Below, piece after piece: positions 32,599 through 40,183 of a stretch of 48,728 nt of DNA. Made by a program: the position numbers and the translations under genes. Origin of the DNA: Candidatus Dormiibacterota bacterium (lineage in GTDB: Bacteria > Chloroflexota > Dormibacteria > CF-121); NCBI GenBank assembly GCA_035544955.1, contig DASZZN010000050.1:1-48728 (forward strand). Reading direction: 5' to 3'. A model generated the notes under the pieces. It did not search any database, had not been told where the DNA came from, and worked only from the letters and a program-made list of their open reading frames with translations. Positions within the stretch are counted from its first letter, which is position 1; every line of letters starts with the position of its first letter.

Positions 32599-33018
32599 AT
32601 GCCAGTGGACCGGCAGCCGACCGATGTTGCCGACAAGATCCTGGCGTCGGCCCGAACGATCGCCGTGGTCGGCCTCAGTCCGGACACGCGGCGCCCGAGC
32701 CACGGCGTCGCGCGCTACTTGCAACGAGCAGGCTATCGCATCATTCCGGTGAATCCCCACGTCGATGAAGTGCTCGGTGAGCGCGCCTACGCGAGTCTGC
32801 GGCAGATCCCGGAAGCGGTCGACGTGGTCGAGATCTTTCGACGGTCGGAGTTCGTCGGACCGATCGTTGACGACGCCATTGCCATCAAGGCGAGCGCGGT
32901 CTGGCTGCAGGACGGCGTCGTCGACGAGGACGCCGCCGCGCGGGCGCGCGCCAGCGGTCTCGACGTGGTCATGGACGATTGCATGTTGCGCCGCCACGCG
33001 CAGCGCCACCAGCACTGA
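32599..33018 (+). CDS. CoA-binding domain protein (YccU type)
   Basis: A 139-residue Rossmann-fold protein of the CoA-binding family. It has IAVVGLSPDTRRPSHGVARY near the N-terminus, then IIPVNPHVDEVLGERAYASL and the late VVMDDCMLRRHAQRH with the characteristic Cys. Members bind CoA or similar nucleotides, but the biological role is undefined. The frame opens at ATG 32599; GTG 32605 is the alternative favoured by the promoter spacing. It converges with the Glu/Leu dehydrogenase gene. Confidence 0.9.
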   Translation: MPVDRQPTDVADKILASARTIAVVGLSPDTRRPSHGVARYLQRAGYRIIPVNPHVDEVLGERAYASLRQIPEAVDVVEIFRRSEFVGPIVDDAIAIKASAVWLQDGVVDEDAAARARASGLDVVMDDCMLRRHAQRHQH

Positions 33019-33030
33019 GAGAACGTCACG

Positions 33031-34173
33031 CTAGGGGCGATGCGCCCGCAGCCGCGCTTCGGCGATCTCCTCGGCGGCACGACGGTTCGAGACGCCCTCC
33101 CGCCTTGCCCGCTCGAGGAGCTCGCGCGTGGTGCTGCGGAGCTGGCGGCTGGTGACCGTGAAGATCGAATCGAGGTTTGGCTCCAGGCGTTTTTCCAGCA
33201 GGCCGCAGAAGAGAAACGCGGCGGCGGCGTTGGCGACGAAGTCCGGCAGGATCGTGATGCCGCGACGTTCCAGTTGCGCCTCAGCGTCGGCCGTGACCGG
33301 GTTGTTCGCGGCTTCGACCAGCAGGCGGCAGTTGATGCCCGCCTGGTTGTCGGCGCGGATCGCGTTCCCGATCGCCGCCGGGATCATGATGTCGACCCGA
33401 TGGCTGAGCCAGGCGGGCTCCGGCTCGCAACGCGCGCCCGGCTTCAGACGTCGCCGGTCGACGCGGCCGAAGCGGTCGCGGATCGAGAGCAGGTGCGGGA
33501 CATCGAGGCCGTTCTCGTCGACGATCGTTCCTTCGATGTCGGCCACCACACTGATGCGGACCCCGGCCCGGTCCAGGTAACGGGCTGCGGCACCCCCAAC
33601 GTTGCCAAATCCCTGGAGCGCGACCGTCGCGCCCTTCAGCGGCAGCCCGAGCACCTCGGTCGCCTCGGTGGTGCATTCCGCGACCCCGTAGCCGGCGATC
33701 AGCTCGGTGATCGGGTTGCCTTCACTGGCAAGCGCCAGCGCCTGTTTGACGCGGCTGAGCCCGGCGCCGCCTTCGGACTTGAACCCGGCCTGGAGCGGAT
33801 GGGTCAGCCCGGCCAGCTGGCAGGCCGCGATGATGTCGTCCTCGCGCGTGCCCAGGTCGGCCCCCGTTGCGTAGCGCTCGGCGATGAAGGGGCGGATGGC
33901 CTCGACGAAACCGCGCAGCACCGCGGGCGCCTGCGGAGACGCCGGATCGCAGTCGATTCCTGATTTCGCGCCGCCGTACGGGATGTCGAGGACGGCCATC
34001 TTGTGGGACATGATCCGGGCTAGCTGGGTGACCTCGTCGACCGTGACGCCTGGACGCATGCGGATGCCACCGGAGCACATCCCGCCAACCAGCCGATCGA
34101 TGACGAACCATCCGCGGGCGCCGGTCGCCGGATCGTGCCATTCACTGACGAGGTAGGGCGTCAGCGGCGGCAC
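33031..34173 (-). CDS. Glu/Leu/Phe/Val dehydrogenase
   Basis: A 380-residue amino acid dehydrogenase that oxidatively deaminates an amino acid (glutamate, leucine or phenylalanine type) with NAD(P). The N-terminal domain has GGMCSGGIRM and the catalytic lysine region DIPYGGAKSGI. The nucleotide-binding motif VALQGFGNVGGAAARYL starts the second domain. Sequence alone does not let me decide glutamate versus leucine. The GTG start at 34173 is 2 bases after the csaA stop codon, so both genes form an operon. Confidence 0.92.
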   Translation of the reverse strand: MPPLTPYLVSEWHDPATGARGWFVIDRLVGGMCSGGIRMRPGVTVDEVTQLARIMSHKMAVLDIPYGGAKSGIDCDPASPQAPAVLRGFVEAIRPFIAERYATGADLGTREDDIIAACQLAGLTHPLQAGFKSEGGAGLSRVKQALALASEGNPITELIAGYGVAECTTEATEVLGLPLKGATVALQGFGNVGGAAARYLDRAGVRISVVADIEGTIVDENGLDVPHLLSIRDRFGRVDRRRLKPGARCEPEPAWLSHRVDIMIPAAIGNAIRADNQAGINCRLLVEAANNPVTADAEAQLERRGITILPDFVANAAAAFLFCGLLEKRLEPNLDSIFTVTSRQLRSTTRELLERARREGVSNRRAAEEIAEARLRAHRP

Positions 34174-34175
34174 GC

Positions 34176-34523
34176 TCAGAAGACGCGACCCCCGAGAGGA
34201 ACGTCGAGGCTTGGCTCGAGCAGGACCACGGCGCCGTCCGGATCGGGCACGCCCAGGACCAGCACCTCGGAACGCACCGGACCGATCTGCCGCGGGGGAA
34301 AGTTGAGCACGGCGATGACCAGCTTGCCGCGCAGTTCGTCCGGCGTGTAGTGCGCCGTCAGCTGGGCGCTGGACCGCCGGATGCCGAGCGGGCCAAAATC
34401 GATGCGAAGCTTGTAGGCCGGCTTGCGGGCTTCCGGAAAGGGCTCGGCCAGAAGGACCCGGCCGACGCGCATGTCGACCCGCTCGAAGTCGGAGAGATCA
34501 ATGGTGGTCGCCTCGCCCAACAT
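34176..34523 (-). CDS. csaA: CsaA-like tRNA-binding domain protein
   Basis: A 115-residue OB-fold protein of the EMAP/tRNA-binding-domain group. It contains FERVDMRVGRVLLAEPFPEA and the KLRIDFGPLGIRRSSAQL strand, and ends with LVIAVLNFPPRQIG and VLVLGVPDPDGAVVLLEP. CsaA is described as a secretion-related chaperone in Bacillus and binds tRNA-like structures. TACACT on the minus strand (34533-34528) lies 4 bases before ATG 34523. It is the leading gene of the pair with the dehydrogenase, diverging from the aminotransferase across 23 bases. Confidence 0.9.
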   Translation of the reverse strand: MLGEATTIDLSDFERVDMRVGRVLLAEPFPEARKPAYKLRIDFGPLGIRRSSAQLTAHYTPDELRGKLVIAVLNFPPRQIGPVRSEVLVLGVPDPDGAVVLLEPSLDVPLGGRVF

Positions 34524-34526
34524 GCC

Positions 34527-34537
34527 TAGTGTAGTGT
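34527..34537. promoter_or_regulatory. Overlapping divergent -10 boxes
   Basis: In the 23-base spacer between csaA and the aminotransferase, TAGTGT on the plus strand (34532-34537) is 9 bases before ATG 34547. TACACT on the minus strand (34533-34528) is 4 bases before ATG 34523. The boxes share bases 34532-34533, and there is no room for separate leaders. Confidence 0.45.
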
Positions 34538-34546
34538 GCCCAAGGT

Positions 34547-35677
34547 ATGCCGCTCACGCCGCAGGAGATGCGAGCGCTTTATCCGATCACGCGCCGCTAC
34601 GCATATCTCGATCACGCGTCCATCGCCCCGCTGGCGACGCCGGTCCGCTCCACGATGGACGTGTTCCTCGGCCGCATGACGGAGGAACCCTTCGACCTGG
34701 CGCACTGGGCGCGGTTTCGCACTCAGGTGCGCGGCCGGGTCGCGGAGTTGCTGGCGGTCGGGCCGGAATCGATCACGTTTACGAAGAACACGACCGCCGG
34801 GCTTGGTCTCGTCGCGGCCGGCCTCGACTGGGAGACAGGTGACAACATCGTGGGCGTCGATGGGGAATTTCCGGCCAATATCTACCCGTGGATGGGCCTC
34901 AAGCGAAAAGGTGTCGACCTGCGCCTCTACCGTCCCGCGCACGGCCGGATCGACGTCAAGGCCCTGGTGCGGCTCTGCGATCAGCGGACTCGCGTGCTCG
35001 CCATCAGCGCAGTCCAGTTCTGGAGCGGGTTTCGGACCGACCTCGGAGCCCTCGGTGCGGCGCTCAAAGGCCGCGACGTCTTGCTCGTGGTGGACGCGAT
35101 CCAGGCGGTCGGTGCTATGCGCCTGGACCTCTCGGCGACGCCCGTTGACTTCCTGTGCGCGGGTGCGCAGAAATGGCTGCTGGGCCCCATCGGCGTGGGC
35201 TTCGCCTACGTGGGACCGCGGATGCTGGAGCGACTCAGCCCGGTCACGATCGGCACCGACAGCGTGGTCCGTGACGAGGAGTACTTCGACTATGACATCA
35301 CGCTGAAGCCGGACGCCCGCCGCTTCGAAGAGGCGGCGCCCAATTATCCAGGCATTCTCGGGATGGGCGCGGCGGTCAATCTCCTGCTGCGGGCCAGCCC
35401 GCCGACGGTGGAAGACGTCGTCCTTCGGCTCGCCGATCGGTTGCGCGACGAGCTCCCGCGCCGGGGTTATGAGCTGGTGCTGAAACCTACGCTGCCATCC
35501 GAACGTTGTGGCATTGTGTCGTTCCGCCACCCCCGGATGGTCCCGGCCGAGCTGCATACTCGCTTACGCGAGGCCGGCGTCATCCTTTCACTGCGCAGTG
35601 ATTTCCTGCGCGCCTCGCCCCACTACTACAACAGCGACGAGGATCTCAATCGCCTGCTGGAGGCGCTCCCGCAGTGA
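34547..35677 (+). CDS. Class V aminotransferase / cysteine desulfurase-fold enzyme
   Basis: A 376-residue PLP-dependent enzyme of fold type I, class V. Features are the N-terminal RYAYLDHASIAPL, the cofactor region VVDAIQAVGA with the Asp that holds the pyridine nitrogen, and AGAQKWLLGPIGVGF with the Schiff-base lysine. It lacks an obvious cysteine-containing desulfurase loop, so an aminotransferase, or a kynureninase/isopenicillin-N-epimerase-like role, is more likely. ATG 34547 is probably leaderless. It overlaps the DUF2127 gene by GTGA. Confidence 0.88.
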   Translation: MPLTPQEMRALYPITRRYAYLDHASIAPLATPVRSTMDVFLGRMTEEPFDLAHWARFRTQVRGRVAELLAVGPESITFTKNTTAGLGLVAAGLDWETGDNIVGVDGEFPANIYPWMGLKRKGVDLRLYRPAHGRIDVKALVRLCDQRTRVLAISAVQFWSGFRTDLGALGAALKGRDVLLVVDAIQAVGAMRLDLSATPVDFLCAGAQKWLLGPIGVGFAYVGPRMLERLSPVTIGTDSVVRDEEYFDYDITLKPDARRFEEAAPNYPGILGMGAAVNLLLRASPPTVEDVVLRLADRLRDELPRRGYELVLKPTLPSERCGIVSFRHPRMVPAELHTRLREAGVILSLRSDFLRASPHYYNSDEDLNRLLEALPQ

Positions 35678-36210
35678 CCTTCTGGCAGGAGGCCAAGCGC
35701 GAGCTTGGGCGGGAAACGCAGCCGGTCGACACCATCGTGCGCTTGATCATCCTTGAACGCGCCATCCGCGGCACGCTGGTCTTCATCCTGGGGATCGCGC
35801 TGCTGACCCGGAGCCGCAGTGTGGTGTCGCTGGTTCGCCAGTGGGTGGCCGAGCTCGACGTCAACCCTGAGCGGCGATTGATTCCTCGGCTCCTGAGCAC
35901 CATCCTTCGTCCTATCGGCGGGTTTTCCTCGCGGACCGTGCTGCTCATCGGGATCGGTGCGGTCCTCTTCGGGGTCCTGGAGCTGACGGAAGCGGTCGGG
36001 CTGGCGCGGCGACGCCGTTGGGCCGAGTACCTCACGGTGATCGCCGGTTGCATCGGCATCCCCCTGGAGGTGAGCGAGGTGCTCAACCGACAGACGCCGG
36101 TGCGCATCGGCATCTTGCTGATCAACGTCGCGATCGTGATCTACCTCGCGTGGCAGAAGCATCTCTTCGGTTTGCGCGGCGGCGTGGCCACCGAGACCGA
36201 GACGAGCTAG
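35674..36210 (+). CDS. DUF2127 family membrane protein
   Basis: A 178-residue membrane protein with about four transmembrane segments (about 25-45, 88-112, 118-138 and 145-165) and the family segment RAIRGTLVFILGIALL, then VLFGVLELTEAVGLARRRRWAEY. DUF2127 members have no known function. The GTG start at 35674 overlaps the aminotransferase stop. It converges with the unknown gene ending at 36222. Confidence 0.87.
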   Translation: MTFWQEAKRELGRETQPVDTIVRLIILERAIRGTLVFILGIALLTRSRSVVSLVRQWVAELDVNPERRLIPRLLSTILRPIGGFSSRTVLLIGIGAVLFGVLELTEAVGLARRRRWAEYLTVIAGCIGIPLEVSEVLNRQTPVRIGILLINVAIVIYLAWQKHLFGLRGGVATETETS

Positions 36211-36221
36211 CGGCTCGAGGC

Positions 36222-36596
36222 TTACCCGGTCAGGGGGATGCCGACGCCCGACACGCCTAGCGGCTCGGCGTGGCGGGTCAGCATGCCGACCACGAAGCCC
36301 AGCACGCGGTCGGCGGACGGCCCGGCCGAGATGGTGGCGAGCAGCGTCGGCTCTGGGTTCTTGAAGGCGCCCAGCAGGCCGGCCCTGGCAGCGCGACTGA
36401 AGCTGGGCGTTCCGGCCGGTACGAAGGTCACGCGGATCTTCGTGTAGCGATCGCCGGCGTGCACCAGCGTGAAGGGCGCCAACTTCTGGATCTGCCAGGC
36501 GCGGATCTCTTCATTCTTGAGGCGACGCTTCAGGGTGGCGATGAATTTCTTGCCGCCCGGATCGTGGTCGGCATAGATGGCGACCTGCACGCCCAC
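36222..36596 (-). CDS. Hypothetical protein after the inositol lipid operon
   Basis: A 124-residue protein I do not recognise. It begins MGVQVAIYADHDPGGKKFIA, has a basic central part (TLKRRLKNEEIRAWQIQKL) and a C-terminal FVVGMLTRHAEPLGV. Its start is GTG 36596, 35 bases past the stop of the phosphatidyltransferase gene, so it could be co-transcribed with the lipid operon. No membrane segment or catalytic motif is seen. Confidence 0.55.
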   Translation of the reverse strand: MGVQVAIYADHDPGGKKFIATLKRRLKNEEIRAWQIQKLAPFTLVHAGDRYTKIRVTFVPAGTPSFSRAARAGLLGAFKNPEPTLLATISAGPSADRVLGFVVGMLTRHAEPLGVSGVGIPLTG

Positions 36597-36631
36597 ATGA
36601 TACCGAGTGGCGCGACCCGCCGACGAACGGG

Positions 36632-37351
36632 TCAGGGATTACCCAGGTTCTCGAAGAAGCGCCGCATGGCCGCCCGGACCGGTTGCGGTTCGCGAGGTTT
36701 GTCGGTGGGCGATGGGGCGGCCTGCCCACGGGTGGCCCGTAGCTCAGCCCGGTTCTGCTGCCAGACGACCCAGACGCGCTGGACCGCGGTGAAGTTGGTA
36801 CCCACCGCCAGGATGAGTAGTGCGAGCGTCAATGGCGTCCAGGACCCGACCTTGAGGCCGAACGACTCGAGCAGCAGGCCCGCCACGATGATGACGACTC
36901 GCTCGGGTCGGGCAAGGATGCCCACGTCGCAGGTGAAGCCCAGGCTTTGCGCTCGCGCCCGCACGTAGCTGACGAGGAATGAGCCGGCCAGAGCGATCAA
37001 GACGATGATCGGCTGCAGCCCGTCGTGCTGTCGCAGGAAGTAGATCAAGATTCCCAGGTAGACGACGCCTTCGGAATAGCGGTCGACGGTGGAGTCGAGG
37101 AAGGCGCCGTAGCGGTAGACCTTGCCTGCGGCGCGGGCGAGGGCGCCATCGAAGACATCGAAGAAACCGGCGACGGTGAGCACCAGGCCGCCCAGCAGCA
37201 ACTGATTGATGGCGACGAGGAAGGCGCCTGCGCCGGTGATGACCAGGCCGAAGAGCGTCAGCATGTTCGGCGTGATCGGCGATTCGCGGAAGACGCTGAC
37301 GAAGCGCTCCGCCCAGCGGCGTACCCATGCCTGGAATTTCTGGGTAAACAT
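36632..37351 (-). CDS. CDP-alcohol phosphatidyltransferase, probable phosphatidylinositol(-phosphate) synthase
   Basis: A 239-residue integral membrane enzyme of the CDP-alcohol phosphatidyltransferase family. The signature D-G-x2-A-R-x8-G-x3-D-x3-D is complete in DGALARAAGKVYRYGAFLDS followed by TVD. About six TM helices are visible. The family makes phosphatidylglycerol phosphate, PI or PI phosphate from CDP-diacylglycerol. The company of ino1 and a PimA-like enzyme indicates myo-inositol or inositol 1-phosphate as acceptor, as for actinobacterial PgsA1. The basic C-terminus (RATRGQAAPSPTDKPREP) is unusual but harmless. The ATG at 37351 overlaps the glycosyltransferase stop as TGATG. Confidence 0.88.
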   Translation of the reverse strand: MFTQKFQAWVRRWAERFVSVFRESPITPNMLTLFGLVITGAGAFLVAINQLLLGGLVLTVAGFFDVFDGALARAAGKVYRYGAFLDSTVDRYSEGVVYLGILIYFLRQHDGLQPIIVLIALAGSFLVSYVRARAQSLGFTCDVGILARPERVVIIVAGLLLESFGLKVGSWTPLTLALLILAVGTNFTAVQRVWVVWQQNRAELRATRGQAAPSPTDKPREPQPVRAAMRRFFENLGNP

Positions 37352-38508
37352 CAGCGCGGACTCAGACTCGGCTCGAGACGCGCCGATGGCGCCGGTTGCG
37401 CGTGGTCGAGCGCCTGGCGATAGACGTCCGTGACCTCGTCGATGATGCGCTCCCAGTCGTAGCGGCGTGCCTTCTGAAGTCCGGCCTGGCCCATCTCCTG
37501 GCGGAGTGCTGGATTGTTGATCAGCGTCTGCAGGGCGTAGGACAGTTGGCGGCGGCTCTTGCGCTCGACCAGCAGCCCGTCTCGGCCGTGGGTGACGACC
37601 TCACGGAAGCCGTCGATGCTGGTGGCGACGATCGGCTTGCCCGACGCCATCGCCTCCAGCAGGACGATACCGAAGCTCTCATCGCCGGTCGCCGGTGAGC
37701 AGAAGATGTCGCAACTGGCGTAGTAACGCGGCAGGTCGGACGCGGGCACGTAGCCGGCCATCACGACATCATCGAGCTGCTTACGGGCCAGGAAGTTGCC
37801 GTACCAGCGTCGCAGCGGCCCGTCGCCGACGATGATGAGGCGCAGGTTCGGGTACTGCGGCTTGAGCTGAGCGAAGGCGCGCAACAGGTAACCGAGGCCC
37901 TTGCGGTACTCCAGCCGGCCGACGAAGAGCAGATTGCACATGCCGTCACGCAGCTCGGGGTAGGGGGCCTGGTTCTGGAAGCGCTTGACGTCGATCCCGT
38001 TCGGGATGACGCGATAATCGCCCGGAAAATACTGGCGCACGAACTCGCGGGCCGGATTCGAGACGGCGATCCGCGCATGAAGCCGCCGGACATAGCGCTT
38101 CAGCAGCGGCTTGCCGTAGTAATAGCCGATGTTGGAGCGGGCGAAGGCGTGAAAGGTCCCGATATTGATCGTCTTCGAGAACCGCAGTGCGGTAACCGGC
38201 AACACCGGCATCAGCGGCTCGTGGTAGTGAAGGACATCGAAGCCGCCGTCTCGGACATAATGTTTGATCTTGTTGGTGAGATGCAGGCTGACGGTGATGC
38301 GGGCCACGGAACCGTGCATGGGGATGGGGAAGGGCCGGCCGACGCGAATGAAGTCGCTGTCACGATCCGCAAGCTCCTTGTCCGAGCAGGGCGCAAACAC
38401 GGTGACGTCATGACCACGTCGCCTTAGTCCGGCCGCGAGATATCGGACGTGCTCGGTGACCCCACCCGGATGTGCGTAGTCATAGGCCGACACGAGGCCG
38501 ACCTTCAT
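37351..38508 (-). CDS. GT4 glycosyltransferase, PimA-like phosphatidylinositol mannosyltransferase
   Basis: A 385-residue GT-B fold glycosyltransferase (family GT4). It has the N-terminal acceptor loop YDYAHPGGVTEHVRYLA and the central FHAFARSNIGYYYGKPLLK. The donor-binding half includes VIPNGIDVKRF, LFVGRLEYRKGL and the E-x7-E region ESFGIVLLEAMASGKPIV. This layout and the GGVxxHV start match mycobacterial PimA, which adds the first mannose to phosphatidylinositol from GDP-mannose at the inner membrane. Donor and acceptor are inferred from similarity and operon context. ATG 38508 follows the PHP gene by 21 bases. Confidence 0.85.
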   Translation of the reverse strand: MKVGLVSAYDYAHPGGVTEHVRYLAAGLRRRGHDVTVFAPCSDKELADRDSDFIRVGRPFPIPMHGSVARITVSLHLTNKIKHYVRDGGFDVLHYHEPLMPVLPVTALRFSKTINIGTFHAFARSNIGYYYGKPLLKRYVRRLHARIAVSNPAREFVRQYFPGDYRVIPNGIDVKRFQNQAPYPELRDGMCNLLFVGRLEYRKGLGYLLRAFAQLKPQYPNLRLIIVGDGPLRRWYGNFLARKQLDDVVMAGYVPASDLPRYYASCDIFCSPATGDESFGIVLLEAMASGKPIVATSIDGFREVVTHGRDGLLVERKSRRQLSYALQTLINNPALRQEMGQAGLQKARRYDWERIIDEVTDVYRQALDHAQPAPSARLEPSLSPR

Positions 38509-38529
38509 CAGCGACTTCCCCTCACTTCC

Positions 38530-39255
38530 CTAGCCTCGGGCGAAAGCTCGAACGGCGGACCGCCCCATGCGGGCCCAGTTGCGGCCGATGCGCCGGAACT
38601 TCAGCTGGGCGATACGACGATGCGTCACGAAATCCCAGTACTCCCCGAATGCCTTCGTCTGGCTTGCCAGGAGGGCCTTCTTCACGTCCTGTGCGCTCTT
38701 GCCGGGGAAGGTCGTGAACCCGGTGCCGATTCCCTGGAGGTGGTGGCTGTCGGAGCAGCCGACCTCCGGAAGGTGGAAGCGGCTCTTGTTCAGGCGATCG
38801 ATCTTCGCGGCGCAGGTCCGACCGGCGACGGAAGGGTTGAAGGTCTCCACCGCATCGAAGTAGATGTCAGGTGACGGATGCTTCATGATGCCGTCGAACG
38901 AGCGAAATCCAATGCTCCGGGTAAGCATGGAGAAGGGGTGGACCGCGATCGCCAGCCCGCCCTGCTCGTGGATCTTGCCGATCGTCCAATCGAGCGGACG
39001 CCACATGGGGATGGGCTTGTCGATGAAGAGCGCCAGCAGGTGCCCGTGCAGCGTGGTGATCTCGCAGCCGCTCACCACCTCGAAGCGATACTCATTAGCC
39101 ATCTCGAGCGCCTGGTAGCTCCCGGTGAGGCGGTCGTGGTCGGTGATCGCCATCACGTCCAGATCGGTGCGGTCGCGAACGTAGTCGAGCACCTCCCGGA
39201 CGGTGGCGGTACCGTCGTTCAACGAGGTATGGATGTGAAAATCGGCTTTGCCCAC
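38530..39255 (-). CDS. PHP-domain phosphoesterase within the inositol lipid operon
   Basis: A 241-residue PHP (polymerase and histidinol phosphatase) family hydrolase. Metal-ligand motifs in order are DFHIHTSLNDG, ITDHDRLTG, VSGCEITT, AVHPF and GCSDSHH. PHP proteins hydrolyse phosphoesters using two or three divalent metals. The C-terminus ends in a basic, arginine-rich segment (RRIGRNWARMGRSAVRAF) that may contact a membrane surface. Sitting between the acyltransferase and PimA-like genes, it is a candidate for dephosphorylating phosphatidylinositol phosphate, but this is inference. The start is GTG 39255, preceded by TTAAGGAGGATC, a strong Shine-Dalgarno sequence. It lies 10 bases after the acyltransferase stop. 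Confidence 0.82.
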   Translation of the reverse strand: MGKADFHIHTSLNDGTATVREVLDYVRDRTDLDVMAITDHDRLTGSYQALEMANEYRFEVVSGCEITTLHGHLLALFIDKPIPMWRPLDWTIGKIHEQGGLAIAVHPFSMLTRSIGFRSFDGIMKHPSPDIYFDAVETFNPSVAGRTCAAKIDRLNKSRFHLPEVGCSDSHHLQGIGTGFTTFPGKSAQDVKKALLASQTKAFGEYWDFVTHRRIAQLKFRRIGRNWARMGRSAVRAFARG

Positions 39256-39265
39256 GAGATCCTCC

Positions 39266-40183
39266 TTAATCGCCCACTGCGGCTTGCGCCGGCGGTGACG
39301 GAATGGTGACGGCCGGGACGACGGGCTTCTCCGGCCAGATTGGCTCGAGTACGTGCCACTGGTCCGGATACCTCTTTATATACCGTTCAAACGTGGCCAG
39401 GATCTGTTCCATGGCACCTCGTACGTCTGCCCGGTGATCTTCACCTGGGGTGAGGAAGAGTGGCGGCTCCCCAATGGCGATGTAGGCGTCATCGGCGTCC
39501 CGGATGCAGAAGGCGGGCAGGATCGGCGCCCCGGTCTTGAGGGCGATCTCGACGGGACCGGTGGGAAACGACGTGAGACGGCCGAAGAACTTGAACTGCC
39601 GGCCGGTGTTCAAAATGTCACGATCCATGGCGAGCACCACCATCCGGTGCTCCTTCAGCATCCGCATGATGTCCCGAGCGCCGGTGCGGCTCAGTGGGAT
39701 CACGCGGATGTTCATTCGCGAGCGAAGGCTCGACACGTGATCGAAGAGCCGGCGCGGTTCGATTTGCTCCACCATGACTCCGATCTCACCGAAGGTGGCC
39801 GCCCAGCTGGCCGCGGCCAGTTCCCACGATCCCATGTGCGGTGCCACCACGATGACGCCCTTACCACCGGCCATCGCGGCGTCGAGATTTTCGAGTCCAT
39901 ACGGGGTCAGTAGGGTGCCGAGCTTGCGGCGGTCCATGCGAGGGATCTTGAAGAAATCGATCCAGGCCTTCGTGTAGTTGAGCCAGTTGCGCCAGGCGAG
40001 CTTGCGGAGCTGCGGCCCGGGCATCTCGGGCAAGACGTGGTGCAGATTCGACTCGAGGGCCTTGCGTTGACGGGCGAGCAAGGGGAACGCCAGCGTGCTC
40101 GTGACCACACCGATCGCATACGCGAGCCGCCGTGGCAAGCGCGCGAGGATGCCCTCGATCAGCCGGAATCCGAGATAGGTCAT
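39266..40183 (-). CDS. Lysophospholipid acyltransferase-fold protein (LpxL/PatA group), second copy
   Basis: A 305-residue membrane-associated acyltransferase of the HtrB/LpxL/PatA superfamily that transfers a fatty acyl chain from acyl-CoA or acyl-ACP. The catalytic motif is HMGSWE (HX4E), followed by GVMVEQIEPRRLFDHVS and the later FPTGPVEIALKTGAPILPAF, a family signature. In mycobacteria PatA acylates the mannose of PIM. ATG 40183 overlaps the stop of the neighbouring acyltransferase as TGATG, and an upstream extension to 40270 is not needed. The two enzymes probably act on successive positions of one lipid. Confidence 0.86.
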   Translation of the reverse strand: MTYLGFRLIEGILARLPRRLAYAIGVVTSTLAFPLLARQRKALESNLHHVLPEMPGPQLRKLAWRNWLNYTKAWIDFFKIPRMDRRKLGTLLTPYGLENLDAAMAGGKGVIVVAPHMGSWELAAASWAATFGEIGVMVEQIEPRRLFDHVSSLRSRMNIRVIPLSRTGARDIMRMLKEHRMVVLAMDRDILNTGRQFKFFGRLTSFPTGPVEIALKTGAPILPAFCIRDADDAYIAIGEPPLFLTPGEDHRADVRGAMEQILATFERYIKRYPDQWHVLEPIWPEKPVVPAVTIPSPPAQAAVGD

